Origin: UBA7328 sp965247965
GTDB lineage: Bacteria > Bacteroidota > Bacteroidia > Chitinophagales > Saprospiraceae
DNA length: 64,000 nt
Direction: 5' to 3'
NCBI GenBank assembly: GCA_965247965.1
Contig: OZ252053.1
Span: 496,001-560,000, forward strand
Shown: piece by piece, positions 53,801 through 63,280 of the stretch
Layout: the number at the start of each line of letters is the position of its first letter
Position numbering within the stretch: position 1 is the first letter of the stretch
Made by a program: the position numbers and the translations under genes
The notes under the pieces: generated by a model
Database searches by the model: none
Told to the model about the DNA's origin: nothing
Seen by the model: only the letters and a program-made list of their open reading frames with translations

Positions 53801-54331
53801 AGAGAGACTGAGGTTGGATTCCGGAAGCGGCATATGGTAATCCGGGTCTTCTGATATAATCCTTTTCCAGGCTACGCTTTTGCCAATATTTCCCTTGACG
53901 AAGGCATGGCCTCCGGATTCTTTTAATTTGGCGAAAGCCTTTTCCTCAATATCCAGTCTGAAATCAGCTTCGCGGGCATTGTCATCCGGTCCGTGACACT
54001 TATAACATCTATCTGCCAGAATGGGCTTAATGTGAAAATTAAAATCGATTTTTTCCGACAGTTCGCTGTAGGCCAGCTTTATGTCGCCTGGTAATGAAGG
54101 TTGGCAACCGAAGCTGAAGAACATCAGGATCCCGAATGGCCAAGGTCGTTCCCAAAAGAGTCTCGACACTCGCCGACAGACTGGCTTCGTTGAAACTTCG
54201 GCGGACAGACATACAGTCCGGCTTCGTTGAAACTTCGGCAGATGAGTAGACGACCATCTTCGATATGGCTTCGGTGGCCAGAACAGACGAATTTTCTTAA
54301 GTATCATTGCAGGCATTAAATTCACTTTCAA
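50837..54331 (-). CDS. PSD1-type protein (PSCyt1/DUF1549/LamG/DUF1553), divergent copy
   Basis: A 1164-residue member of the PSD1 family, more diverged than the other copies here. It has CYKCH near residue 110, CATCH near 400, a LamG-like middle and a DUF1553 end (stop 50837 after EAYMKR). The N-terminus is odd: before the hydrophobic FGILMFFSFGC, which looks like a lipoprotein signal, there are ~65 residues with no signal character, partly coded by a 20-bp direct repeat. The original start may have been lost, with translation now beginning further upstream at 54331 or at an undetected non-ATG codon. Its DUF1501 partner downstream is a pseudogene, so this pair may be inactive. Confidence 0.85.
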   Translation of the reverse strand: MKVNLMPAMILKKIRLFWPPKPYRRWSSTHLPKFQRSRTVCLSAEVSTKPVCRRVSRLFWERPWPFGILMFFSFGCQPSLPGDIKLAYSELSEKIDFNFHIKPILADRCYKCHGPDDNAREADFRLDIEEKAFAKLKESGGHAFVKGNIGKSVAWKRIISEDPDYHMPLPESNLSLSTREKALITKWIEQGAEWKEHWAFIPPQKPPVPEVDEGRIANPIDNFVLSKLQENSLSPSPEAGKERLIRRVTLDLTGLPPTLGEIEDFLGNDDPQAYEKLVDRLLASEAHAERLAMEWMDVARYGDSQGMHQDRERYHWPWRDWVIRAFRENMPYDDFITWQIAGDLLPESTRDQKLATAFHRNHPVTAEGGAINEEFRQKYVQDRTNTTATAFLGLTLECATCHDHKFDPISQKEYYQMTAFFNNIREIGMVSEGGGSSGPVLLLPDPDGEKELVRLAIQVDETIEQLELTRSQVAETKDFIESIQNLAVDPPRADAFYPFESVRPERLEFTAHANANWIVKLWARRLLANNPMNKIVDENPNSVACGEPRVVPGRFGNALRLKNEFDLVFLKEAGDFEVNQAFAAGGWILTDKEGELQTILGTSGDVATFWRGWDLLLDSLNRPSVQMTSYWPHNYMQVTAEASIPKAQWHHVLFTYDGSGMARGLQLYINGKKSKATTNYDNLYRSIVHEWRPFGTWRKRPVIVGRSGRYWSGENSVFTGNIDHLKIFNRYLTPLEVTAVFQEGPILTSVKHDPDSPETFWDTGKWDENDYLDHYLNRNHWEYQSLTKELQSLVARKLEIMEDVGEIMVMEEAPEPRKTYVLNRGQYNEPTEEVGPGTPRKVLVFGEDLPRNRVGLARWLVDPKNPLTSRVAVNRYWQMIFGRGIVETPHDFGTQGALPTHPGLLDWLALHFIESGWDVRELLKTMVSSATYRRSSVSTPEHREKDTKNRYLARGPSYRLPFEMIRDNALAASGLLTQRVGGASVKPYQPEGLWVEKTGPDLAYKHSSGDGLYRRSMYTFIRRTTPHPAMIAFDAPNRSVCIVKRENTNTPLQALVLLNDPQFVETAKVLAERMQREGGDEPEDQTSHAFRLVTGRKPTSTELALLMEQYHSGIEKFKENPASAQQLLNVGEYPMDKNLDKIRTAALAMVASTLFNYDEAYMKR
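54182..54238. repeat. 20-bp direct repeat in the PSD1 5' region
   Basis: GGCTTCGTTGAAACTTCGGC occurs at 54182-54201 and 54219-54238 (period 37). It lies inside the N-terminal extension of the PSD1 frame, just upstream of its signal-like segment, and is absent from the other PSD1 copies. It resembles intergenic repeat DNA rather than coding sequence. Confidence 0.8.
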
Positions 54332-54434
54332 TTTTCTTTGAATTAAATATCGCTATAAAAGCCGTAATTTAGAACCTTCTAAGAAACGATTCTTTGGAGC
54401 AGACCGTTATTGAAATAAATCAACAAAGTGCTCG

Positions 54435-55553
54435 ATGAAAAAGTTTGTATTTGGGTGGGTAGTATGGTTGTTCATCGGTGGTTGTTCAGGCGACCCTGGG
54501 GGACCTTCACCAGGATCTGGCATCAGCTCCGGGACCGGGACCAACGGAACGGCTAATCAATGGAGACAGGACGCCAACAACTGGCTGGTGCCTATGGATG
54601 AGGTATTCGACGGAGGTGTTGGCAAAGATGGGATCCCATCCCTGGAGAATCCCGAATTTGTTGATGCCAATTCCCGTGAAGCACTTTATTTGCAACCTGG
54701 GGATCTGATTATCGGATTCAAGGTTGGGGACGAGATTCGCGCATATCCACACAGGATCCTGGATTGGCACGAGATTGTGAATGACAATATCGCCGACCGA
54801 AGTATCGCCGTTACTTATTGCCCTTTGACCGGAACAGCCACTGCCTGGGACCGCATGTTAATGGGGCAGGAAACAACTTTTGGGGTTTCGGGGCTTCTGT
54901 ATCAAACCAATCTAATGCCGTACGACCGCCTGACCGGGAGTACCTGGTCTCAGATGCAGTTGCAATGCGTCAATGGTGATCTGATTGAAACCCGCGCTGA
55001 AACTACCCAGGTCTTTGAGACCCGTTGGGATACATGGACGGAGATGTTTCCATCCACCAGGGTCCTGTCCACCAACACCGGCTACTCAAGATCCTATAAT
55101 CTTTTTCCATACGATGATTACCGGACGAACAATGATAAAATCCTATTCCCGTATAGCCCAGTCGATAGTCGCCTTCCCACTAAGGAGCGGGTTCTTGGGG
55201 TTCTGATACAAGACATTGCCAGGATCTATCTGATAAGAGATTTTGGGGAGACCATACAGGTGGTCCAAAATGTCCATTCCGGGGTTGCACTGGTAATCGC
55301 GGGGAGCACGAAATTGAATTTTGCAGTCGCGTATGAGTCGGTCCTACCCGATGGAACGACCCTAACCTTTGAAGCAATTCAGGATTCGGGCTCAACAATC
55401 CTGGCCGACAATGAAGGGAATCAGTGGAACGTCTTTGGGGAGGCGGTCGATGGACCGCGCAAAGGCGAGCAGTTAGGTCCGACCGAATTGCTGATCGGGT
55501 ACTGGTTTACCTTTGGGTCTTTTTATCCATCCCCGGTGATCCACCGATTCTAG
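54435..55553 (+). CDS. DUF3179 domain lipoprotein
   Basis: A 372-residue protein with lipobox FIGGC (Cys17) and a Gly/Ser/Pro-rich linker. The DUF3179 domain is recognisable from DGIPSLENPEFVDANSREAL, GDEIRAYPHRILDWHEIVND, VTYCPLTGTATAW with a conserved Cys, and the repeated second half (TFGVSGLLYQTNLMPYDR, YSPVDSRLPTKERVLGV). Function of the family is unknown. It is transcribed divergently from the PSD1 gene at 54331, sharing a 103-base gap. It has no evident link to fucan breakdown. Confidence 0.88.
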   Translation: MKKFVFGWVVWLFIGGCSGDPGGPSPGSGISSGTGTNGTANQWRQDANNWLVPMDEVFDGGVGKDGIPSLENPEFVDANSREALYLQPGDLIIGFKVGDEIRAYPHRILDWHEIVNDNIADRSIAVTYCPLTGTATAWDRMLMGQETTFGVSGLLYQTNLMPYDRLTGSTWSQMQLQCVNGDLIETRAETTQVFETRWDTWTEMFPSTRVLSTNTGYSRSYNLFPYDDYRTNNDKILFPYSPVDSRLPTKERVLGVLIQDIARIYLIRDFGETIQVVQNVHSGVALVIAGSTKLNFAVAYESVLPDGTTLTFEAIQDSGSTILADNEGNQWNVFGEAVDGPRKGEQLGPTELLIGYWFTFGSFYPSPVIHRF

Positions 55554-55581
55554 ATAACGGCAAGGAATTTTGTCTTCCTGA

Positions 55582-56395
55582 CTATGGTGCTATTTTGATA
55601 GTAGCTGTTTTTGCAAACCCCAGGTATCCATAGGAAGCTGTTACTGCTCTTGACCAGGCGCTGGCCGGGACTTTGTAAGTCGCAGTAAAAAGCCCGGTAT
55701 TGTTACCAGTTTCAGTCACTTCCAATTTCTACACGTTCATCACTTTTATTGCTCAGGTGAGTACCCAACGGATTTACACCAAATACAAAATCCACTTGCG
55801 CCCAGCCAATGTTCCTGAGCTGTGGGTCATCCAATAAATGGCCGATGACAAACATAGAACCAGCTAATGCCGGTGCACCTCCCAGTTCTTTTGTTTTAGG
55901 GTGAGCCCATTCGGTTTCGCTATGCACGCGGTACTTCCAGAAGTTATTGGTTTTTTGTTTCATGTGAACAGCCCAGGCGGCCAGCTTTTCACGTATACCT
56001 TCTGGTGCTTCGTCTGGGGCCAATAACAGAAAGTAAGCCAATTTGGAGGAAGCCTTTTCCATCAAATGATCGGCGATCCAAAATGGAACCGATTGACCAT
56101 GCTCTTCAACCTCTATCACATATTGATCGCCAGCGCTGACCGGATCAAATTCAGAAAACCAGCCCTCAAAGTTGAGCATGGTGCCCTCGAAAACGGCTTT
56201 GGAAGTGGCGGTATTGATGATCCTAAAAGGCGTGTCGTCCTTGGCTCCATAGCAAACGAAGCGCTTTGATTCACCCAGGTTGTAACCCAATTGATTGACA
56301 AAGGGAGGGTATTTCTTCTCCTTAACGTCGGGTCGTTGAGCGAACAAACCCATAACAGGTTGCAGGATTAGAACTATGATGAGTGCTCTTTTCAT
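55582..56395 (-). pseudogene. GH9-like secreted enzyme remnant, multiply deleted
   Basis: From 56395 a signal peptide leads to PPFVNQLGYNLGESKRFVCY, the start of an N-terminal Ig-like domain as in GH9-type glycosidases. Around residue 120 the sequence jumps to a helical C-terminal part of the catalytic domain (GGAPALAGSMFVIGHLLDD, FGVNPLGTHLSNKSDERV). After ERVEIG the frame breaks, and in another frame VTETGNNTGLFTATYKVPAS to ATIKIAP and a stop at 55582 continue as a C-terminal sandwich. Most of the catalytic barrel is absent. The GH family is inferred from short motifs. Confidence 0.6.
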
Positions 56396-56452
56396 ATCCC
56401 TGTTAATTATCCTTTAAGAGTAGCTCCCAATATTTCAAATAATTGCTCCAGT

Positions 56453-57904
<1,452 letters not shown>

Positions 57905-57906
57905 AG

Positions 57907-58100
57907 TGTTTTCTGTTTTCTGTTTTCTGTTTTCTGTTTTCCGTCTACCGTCTACCGTCTACCGTCTACCGTCCACCGTCTACCGTCTACCGTCTACCGT
58001 CTACCGTCCACCGTCTGTCCTTCCCATCCGCTTTCGCGGTTCCCTCACTTCGAGCGCTGCCGCACTCGATCCGCCCATTGGCGGAATCGTTCGGTCACGT
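57907..58100. repeat. PSD1-DUF1501 linker with ten GTCTACC units
   Basis: Runs of GTTTTCT/GTTTTCC (57907-57942) are followed by exactly ten 7-bp units of GTCTACC or GTCCACC at 57943-58012. A GC-rich block (58020-58100) follows, containing the TCCGCC..GGCGGA hairpin. ATTCGCT units are absent here. Because 7 is not a multiple of 3, the plus strand stays open as a VYRLPST repeat, which explains the spurious frames in this region. Confidence 0.9.
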
Positions 58101-61100
58101 CTACCGTTTCATATAAGCTTCATCAAAATTCATCACTGTGCTGGCTACCATTGCTAGGGCAACAGTTTGAATTCTGTCCAAACTATTATCGAAGGGATAT
58201 TCCCCTACCTGGAGCAATTCATCAGCTGCTTTTGGATTTCCTTTGTACTTATCCAAAGCAATCTGATATTGCTTTTTCATCAATTCCATCTCATTGCCAT
58301 CCGGTTTCCTGCCACAAAGCAATCTGAAACCATATTGCGTTTGATCTTCGAGGCTTTCCCCACCCTCTTTTTGTATCCTTTGGGCCAATACTCTTGCTGT
58401 TTCCACAAATTGAGGATCATTTAGTAATACCAGGGCTTGCAAAGGCGTATTGGTGTTTTCCCTTTTGACAACGCATACCGACCTGGTGGGGGCATCAAAA
58501 GCTATCATAGCCGGGTGCGGGATAGTTCGGCGGATATAGGTGTACATACTCCGGCGATAGAGACTATCTCCTGAATTGGGTTTATAAGCCCTGTGAGAAC
58601 CGGTTTTTTCGACCCAGAGCCCCTTCGGTTGGTAGGGCTTTACGCTGGGACCACCCACCATTTGGGTTAGCAGGCCACTTGCTGCCAGGGCATTATCCCG
58701 GATCATTTCTGCCGGTAAGCGGTAGCTCGGGCCGCGGGCCAGGAAAAGATTCTTCGCATCTTTGGATGAGTTTTCCGGACTCGCTACAGATGACTGCCGG
58801 TAGGTGGCTGAAGTTACGATAGTCTTGAGTAAATCTCTGAGGTCCCAGCCCGACTCCATAAAATTAATGGCCAGCCAGTCCAACAACTCCGGATGAGTGG
58901 GCAGCGCTCCCTGGGTTCCGAAGTCCTGGGGTGTCTCCACGATGCCCCGGCCGAAGATCATCTGCCAATAACGATTAACAGTTACCCGGGCGGTGAGAGG
59001 ATTATTCTTGTCCACCAGCCACCGGGCCAGTCCAAGCCGATTCTTGGGCAGATCCTGGGCAAATGCCAACACTTTTCGTAGAGTTCCTGGCCCGACTTCC
59101 TCAGTTGGTGAATTATACTGGCCCCGCTTGAGGACAAATGTCTTCCTCGGCTCCGGCATATCCTCCATCACCATGATCTCCGGAACATCTTCCAGGAGAA
59201 CCAGTTTTTTGCCAAGTAACTTTTGCAGTTCTTTGATCAAACTTCGGTAACCGGAGTGTTTTCGATTCAGATAATGGTCAATGTAATTTGCTTCCTTATC
59301 CTGATAACCATCCCCCCGATGTCTATCGGTTTGGCTAGGGCTGACCTTCGTCTCCTCCACAAATAATGCGGCCACTTCAAGAGAAGTGAGGTAGCGATTG
59401 AATATTTTAAGGTGATCGATGCTTCCGTAAAACGCTCCGTTGTCACCCGTAAAAAGCCTGCCGCTGCTTCCTACCATAACCGGCCTTTCCCGCCAACCCT
59501 TACCAAGATAATCAACTTGTTTTTTCCATTTATGGACAATGGGTCGGTACAAATTATTGTAATCAATGGAACATTTGATCTTCCTACCGTCAACGTATAA
59601 GTGAATTCCGCTGGCCTGGCCTGAGCCATCATAGGTGTACAAAATGTGATGCCACTCGGCTTTAGGAACCGAAATGTCAGCGGTGATTTGCATGTAATTG
59701 TGAGGCCAGAAGCTGGTCATCCGAACAGAAGGGCGATTCAAGGTATCTATAAACAGATCCCATCCTCTCCAGTAGTTCAAAAGTCCCCCCGAGGTCCCCA
59801 TAATACTCTGGTTCTCCCCTTCTTTTTCGGTGTGTATCCATCCTCCCGCCGAAAAAGGCTGGTTCATTTCAAAATTGCCTACATCCTTCAGAAAAACCAG
59901 GTCAATTTCTTGCTCCAGTCTGAGGGCGTTACCAAATCTCCCTTTGACAACCTGCGGTTCCCCGGAAGCCACTGATTTCAGATTTTCATCAACTATTTTA
60001 TCAATTGGACTGTTAGTCATCACGCGGATATTACTTTCTCCATATATCTTGTCCGGCCGAACAGTTTCCATAGGATAGAAGCCATCTGCGACAGGGGGAT
60101 CGATAGCCATGCTTTGAATTGACGCTATAAAATCTTCGGTTGCGGCGACCTCGGATTTGGTAAGCTCCAGCTGTTCATAAGTTTGGTCGATCTCTTCCGA
60201 CAGTCTAGCTAACTTTTCCTCTGTTTCAGGTTCGGGCAACAACAAAACCGGACCTGAGGAACCGCCGCCTTCTCCGACCATCCCGAGTTCCTTCAGATTG
60301 TTAAAAAAAGCCGACATCTGGTAATACTCCTTTTGGGAGATCGGATCGAATTTATGATCGTGGCAGGTGGCACATTCCAGGGTCAGGCCAAGGAAAGCAG
60401 TCGCGGTCGTATTAGTGCGGTCCTGGACGTATTTGACCCGGAATTCCTCATCGATGATCCCCCCCTCCGCAGAAACAGGATGGTTTCTATGGAAGGCGGT
60501 AGCAAGCTTCTGATCCCTGGTTGCATTCGGTAATAAATCGCCGGCCAATTGCCAGGTAATAAAATCATCGTATGGCATGTTCTCTTTGAACACTTTGATT
60601 ACCCAGTCTCTCCAGGGCCAGTGATATCGCTCGGCATCACCATGCATCCCTTGCGTATCACCATACCGGGCCACATCCAGCCATTCCAGGGCCATACGTT
60701 CGGCATGGGCGTCAGCAGATAAGAGACGATCGACCAACTTTTCATAGGCCTCAGGGGAATTGTCCATTATGAAAGAATCTATCTCCCCAAGGCTCGGCGG
60801 TAAACCGGTTAAATCAAAGCTCAACCTTCTGATCAGGTGTTCCTTATCCGCTTCGGGGGATGGGCTTAAGCCCTGTTCCTTCAATCTCCCCAGGATAAAA
60901 TTATCAACAGGGTTATTTACTGTCCAATCAGCAGGGAGGTCTTTCGGAATTTCAGCTCTTTGAGGAGCAATGAATGACCAATGCGGTTTCCACTCAGCAC
61001 CCTGCTCTATCCATTTGGTTATTAGCGCCTTCTCTTTGGCCGAGAGGCGTAGGTTGGATTCGGGAGGCGGCATATGGAATTCCTGATCTTCTGAGGTGAT

Positions 61101-61403
61101 CCTTTTCCAGGCTACGCTTTTGCCAATATTTCCCTTGACGAAGGCATGGCCTCCGGATTCTTTTAATTTGGCGAAAGCCTTTTCTTCAATATCCAGTCTG
61201 AAATCAGCTTCACGGGCATTGTCATCAGGACCGTGGCACTTGTAACATCGATCTGAAAGGATGGGCTTAACATGAAAATTAAAGTCAACTATGGCGGGCA
61301 GATCATTGTAAACCAGGGAAATTTCCTCGGGGACCTGCTGACCGCAGCCGGCTAACAAGAGAAGGGTCAAGAAAGCACTATGTGGAAATGGGAATTTTTC
61401 CAT
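58101..61403 (-). CDS. PSD1-type protein (PSCyt1/DUF1549/LamG/DUF1553) lipoprotein
   Basis: A 1100-residue predicted lipoprotein with LLAGC (Cys20), CYKCH (Cys53-His57), a second CATCH motif (~344-348), a LamG-like domain and a DUF1553 end, as in 1163-4450. Most of the sequence is almost identical to that copy, but residues ~140-235 (PHWSFIAPQRAEIPKDLPAD onward), ~450-480 and ~640-665 (KKQVDYLGKGWRERPVMVG) differ strongly. These patches lie in DUF1549 and LamG and resemble imported segments. The downstream DUF1501 partner is intact. The enzyme reaction, if any, is unknown; haem binding and surface exposure are inferred from motifs. Confidence 0.9.
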   Translation of the reverse strand: MEKFPFPHSAFLTLLLLAGCGQQVPEEISLVYNDLPAIVDFNFHVKPILSDRCYKCHGPDDNAREADFRLDIEEKAFAKLKESGGHAFVKGNIGKSVAWKRITSEDQEFHMPPPESNLRLSAKEKALITKWIEQGAEWKPHWSFIAPQRAEIPKDLPADWTVNNPVDNFILGRLKEQGLSPSPEADKEHLIRRLSFDLTGLPPSLGEIDSFIMDNSPEAYEKLVDRLLSADAHAERMALEWLDVARYGDTQGMHGDAERYHWPWRDWVIKVFKENMPYDDFITWQLAGDLLPNATRDQKLATAFHRNHPVSAEGGIIDEEFRVKYVQDRTNTTATAFLGLTLECATCHDHKFDPISQKEYYQMSAFFNNLKELGMVGEGGGSSGPVLLLPEPETEEKLARLSEEIDQTYEQLELTKSEVAATEDFIASIQSMAIDPPVADGFYPMETVRPDKIYGESNIRVMTNSPIDKIVDENLKSVASGEPQVVKGRFGNALRLEQEIDLVFLKDVGNFEMNQPFSAGGWIHTEKEGENQSIMGTSGGLLNYWRGWDLFIDTLNRPSVRMTSFWPHNYMQITADISVPKAEWHHILYTYDGSGQASGIHLYVDGRKIKCSIDYNNLYRPIVHKWKKQVDYLGKGWRERPVMVGSSGRLFTGDNGAFYGSIDHLKIFNRYLTSLEVAALFVEETKVSPSQTDRHRGDGYQDKEANYIDHYLNRKHSGYRSLIKELQKLLGKKLVLLEDVPEIMVMEDMPEPRKTFVLKRGQYNSPTEEVGPGTLRKVLAFAQDLPKNRLGLARWLVDKNNPLTARVTVNRYWQMIFGRGIVETPQDFGTQGALPTHPELLDWLAINFMESGWDLRDLLKTIVTSATYRQSSVASPENSSKDAKNLFLARGPSYRLPAEMIRDNALAASGLLTQMVGGPSVKPYQPKGLWVEKTGSHRAYKPNSGDSLYRRSMYTYIRRTIPHPAMIAFDAPTRSVCVVKRENTNTPLQALVLLNDPQFVETARVLAQRIQKEGGESLEDQTQYGFRLLCGRKPDGNEMELMKKQYQIALDKYKGNPKAADELLQVGEYPFDNSLDRIQTVALAMVASTVMNFDEAYMKR

Positions 61404-61428
61404 TATTCTATAATAGGAAATGAAGCTG

Positions 61429-61436
61429 CAAAATTA
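61429..61436 (-). promoter_or_regulatory. Putative Bacteroidota -7 element (TAATTTTG) upstream of PSD1
   Basis: TAATTTTG on the minus strand lies 25 bases before the PSD1 start at 61403, at the same place as in the left-edge copy. A second TAnnTTTG-like octamer (TAACTTTG) is at 61468-61475 but is not conserved in the other copy. The -33 box is unclear. Confidence 0.35.
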
Positions 61437-61554
61437 CAAACATTAGTGTTTCCCTGGTTTTCAATGTCAAAGTTACACACCTCTGCACTAATGGGTCCAA
61501 TTCCCAGAAGCAAGTTAGCTAATTAGTTATGATCTTTTTCAAGATTGCATCTTC

Positions 61555-63006
61555 TTAAGCCAAAATATCCTTCAACACTTTCCCATGTACATCTGTCAAC
61601 CGGTAACGCCTGCCCTGGAACTTATAGTTAAATCTCTCATGATCGATGCCCAGGAGATGCATGATGGTGGCTTGGAAATCGTGGACATGTACCGGATTTT
61701 CTACAATGTTGTAGCTGAAATCATCGGTTTTACCGTAGCTCATTCCTTTTTTGACCCCACCTCCTGCCATCCAGGTACTAAAGCACTTAGGATGATGGTC
61801 CCGCCCATAATCGGTTTCGGTCAATGCCCCTTGCGAATAACTAGTCCGGCCAAATTCTCCGCCCCAGATAACCAGGGTTTCGTCCAGGAGACCGCGTTGC
61901 TTCAGGTCCGTTATCAAAGCGGCGGAAGCCTGGTCGGTTTCTTTACATTGGGCCTGGATTCCTTTGGGTAAGTGCAAATGCTGATCCCATCCCCGGTGGT
62001 AGAGTTGGATAAATTTCACGCCTTTTTCAGCCAACCTGCGGGCCAGTAAGCAATTGGCCGCAAAGGTACCGGGGTCCCTGGAGTCCGGGCCATACAGATC
62101 ATAGATATAATCGGGTTCATCAGAAGTATCTGTGATTTCCGGAACCGATGTCTGCATCCGAAACGCCATTTCGTACTGGGCGATCCTGGCTTCTATTTCA
62201 GGATCGTTGACTTTTTCCGATTGACCCTCCTGCATTTGCTTTAGAATTTCAAGTTGTGCCTTCCGGTCGTCGCGGTCTACCCCAGGCGGATTGTTCAGAT
62301 AGAGTACCGGATCTTTACCAGACCTGAACTGAACTCCCTGATGCTGGGAAGGGAGAAAACCGTTGCCCCAAAGACGGGCATATAGTGGCTGGCCGCGTGA
62401 GTTCTTGGTGATCAATACAATAAAGGCAGGCAAATTTTCATTGGCACTACCCAACCCATAATCAATCCAGGAGCCAATAGCCGGCCGGCCAGGGAACTGC
62501 GATCCGGTTTGAATAAATGTAGCGGCCGGGTCATGATTAATGGCTTCCGTATACATCGACCTGATCACGCATATCTCGTCCGCAATTTTGGATTGATAAG
62601 GAAGTAAATCGCTCATCCATGTGCCCGATTGTCCATGCTGCTGAAATGGGGAAAAAGAGCCCACTAGCGGAAAGGATGTTTGTCCCGCGGTCATACCGGT
62701 TAACCTTTGACCTTGTCGAACCGATTCAGGCAGCTCTTCTCTAACCATTTTATTCAACAATGGCTTGTAGTCAAATAATTCGATTTGCGATGGAGCCCCG
62801 CTTTGGAACAGATAGATCACCCTTTTGGCTTTGGAGGCGAAATGTGGTAATGCTGGGAGCCCATTGTAGGAGGCCTTCCCCGCACTTGCAAAAAGCTCGG
62901 ATGGATTGAGTAAAGAAGCCAGACCCAGGGCGCCGAAGCCCATAGCTGATTTGGTCAGGAAGTCTCGCCTACTGTGGATTTGTTGGTAATGATTGCAACC
63001 GCCCAT
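61555..63006 (-). CDS. DUF1501 family Tat-exported protein (full copy)
   Basis: A 483-residue complete DUF1501 protein with the SRRDFL Tat motif, almost identical to 56453-57904 (about nine residue changes, e.g. Arg for Gly in MVREELPES and Ser in KKGMSYGKTD). It follows the PSD1 gene that leaves the window at the right and precedes PSD1 58101-61403 by 151 bases, where the next promoter lies. The head-to-tail order PSD1-DUF1501-PSD1-DUF1501 shows a tandem duplication of the two-gene module. Confidence 0.93.
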   Translation of the reverse strand: MGGCNHYQQIHSRRDFLTKSAMGFGALGLASLLNPSELFASAGKASYNGLPALPHFASKAKRVIYLFQSGAPSQIELFDYKPLLNKMVREELPESVRQGQRLTGMTAGQTSFPLVGSFSPFQQHGQSGTWMSDLLPYQSKIADEICVIRSMYTEAINHDPAATFIQTGSQFPGRPAIGSWIDYGLGSANENLPAFIVLITKNSRGQPLYARLWGNGFLPSQHQGVQFRSGKDPVLYLNNPPGVDRDDRKAQLEILKQMQEGQSEKVNDPEIEARIAQYEMAFRMQTSVPEITDTSDEPDYIYDLYGPDSRDPGTFAANCLLARRLAEKGVKFIQLYHRGWDQHLHLPKGIQAQCKETDQASAALITDLKQRGLLDETLVIWGGEFGRTSYSQGALTETDYGRDHHPKCFSTWMAGGGVKKGMSYGKTDDFSYNIVENPVHVHDFQATIMHLLGIDHERFNYKFQGRRYRLTDVHGKVLKDILA

Positions 63007-63008
63007 AA

Positions 63009-63280
63009 TGTTTTCTGTTAGTTTATTCGCTATTCGCTATTCGCTATTCGCTATTCGCTATTCGCTATTCGCTGTTTTTCGTTTTTCGTTTTCCGTTTTC
63101 CGTTTTCTGTTTTCTGTCTCCCGTCCACCGTCTACCGTCTACCGTCTACCGTCTACCGTCTACCGTCCACCGTCTACCGTCTACCGTCCACCGTCTGTCC
63201 TTCCCATCCGCTTTCGCGGTTCCCTCACTTCGAGCGCTGCCGCACTCGATCCGCCCATTGGCGGAATCGTTCGGTCACGT
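63009..63280. repeat. PSD1-DUF1501 linker with seven ATTCGCT and ten GTCTACC-type units
   Basis: Seven perfect ATTCGCT units occupy 63025-63073, followed by GTTTTTC/GTTTTCC/GTTTTCT units to about 63115. One GTCTCCC and ten GTCTACC/GTCCACC units (63123-63192) come next, then the shared GC-rich hairpin block to 63280. This is the longest of the four linkers and demonstrates unit-number variation. Confidence 0.9.

Noticed and set aside
63025..63192. CRISPR-like array
   Set aside because: Units are 7 bp with no spacers and no cas genes; these are simple tandem repeats.
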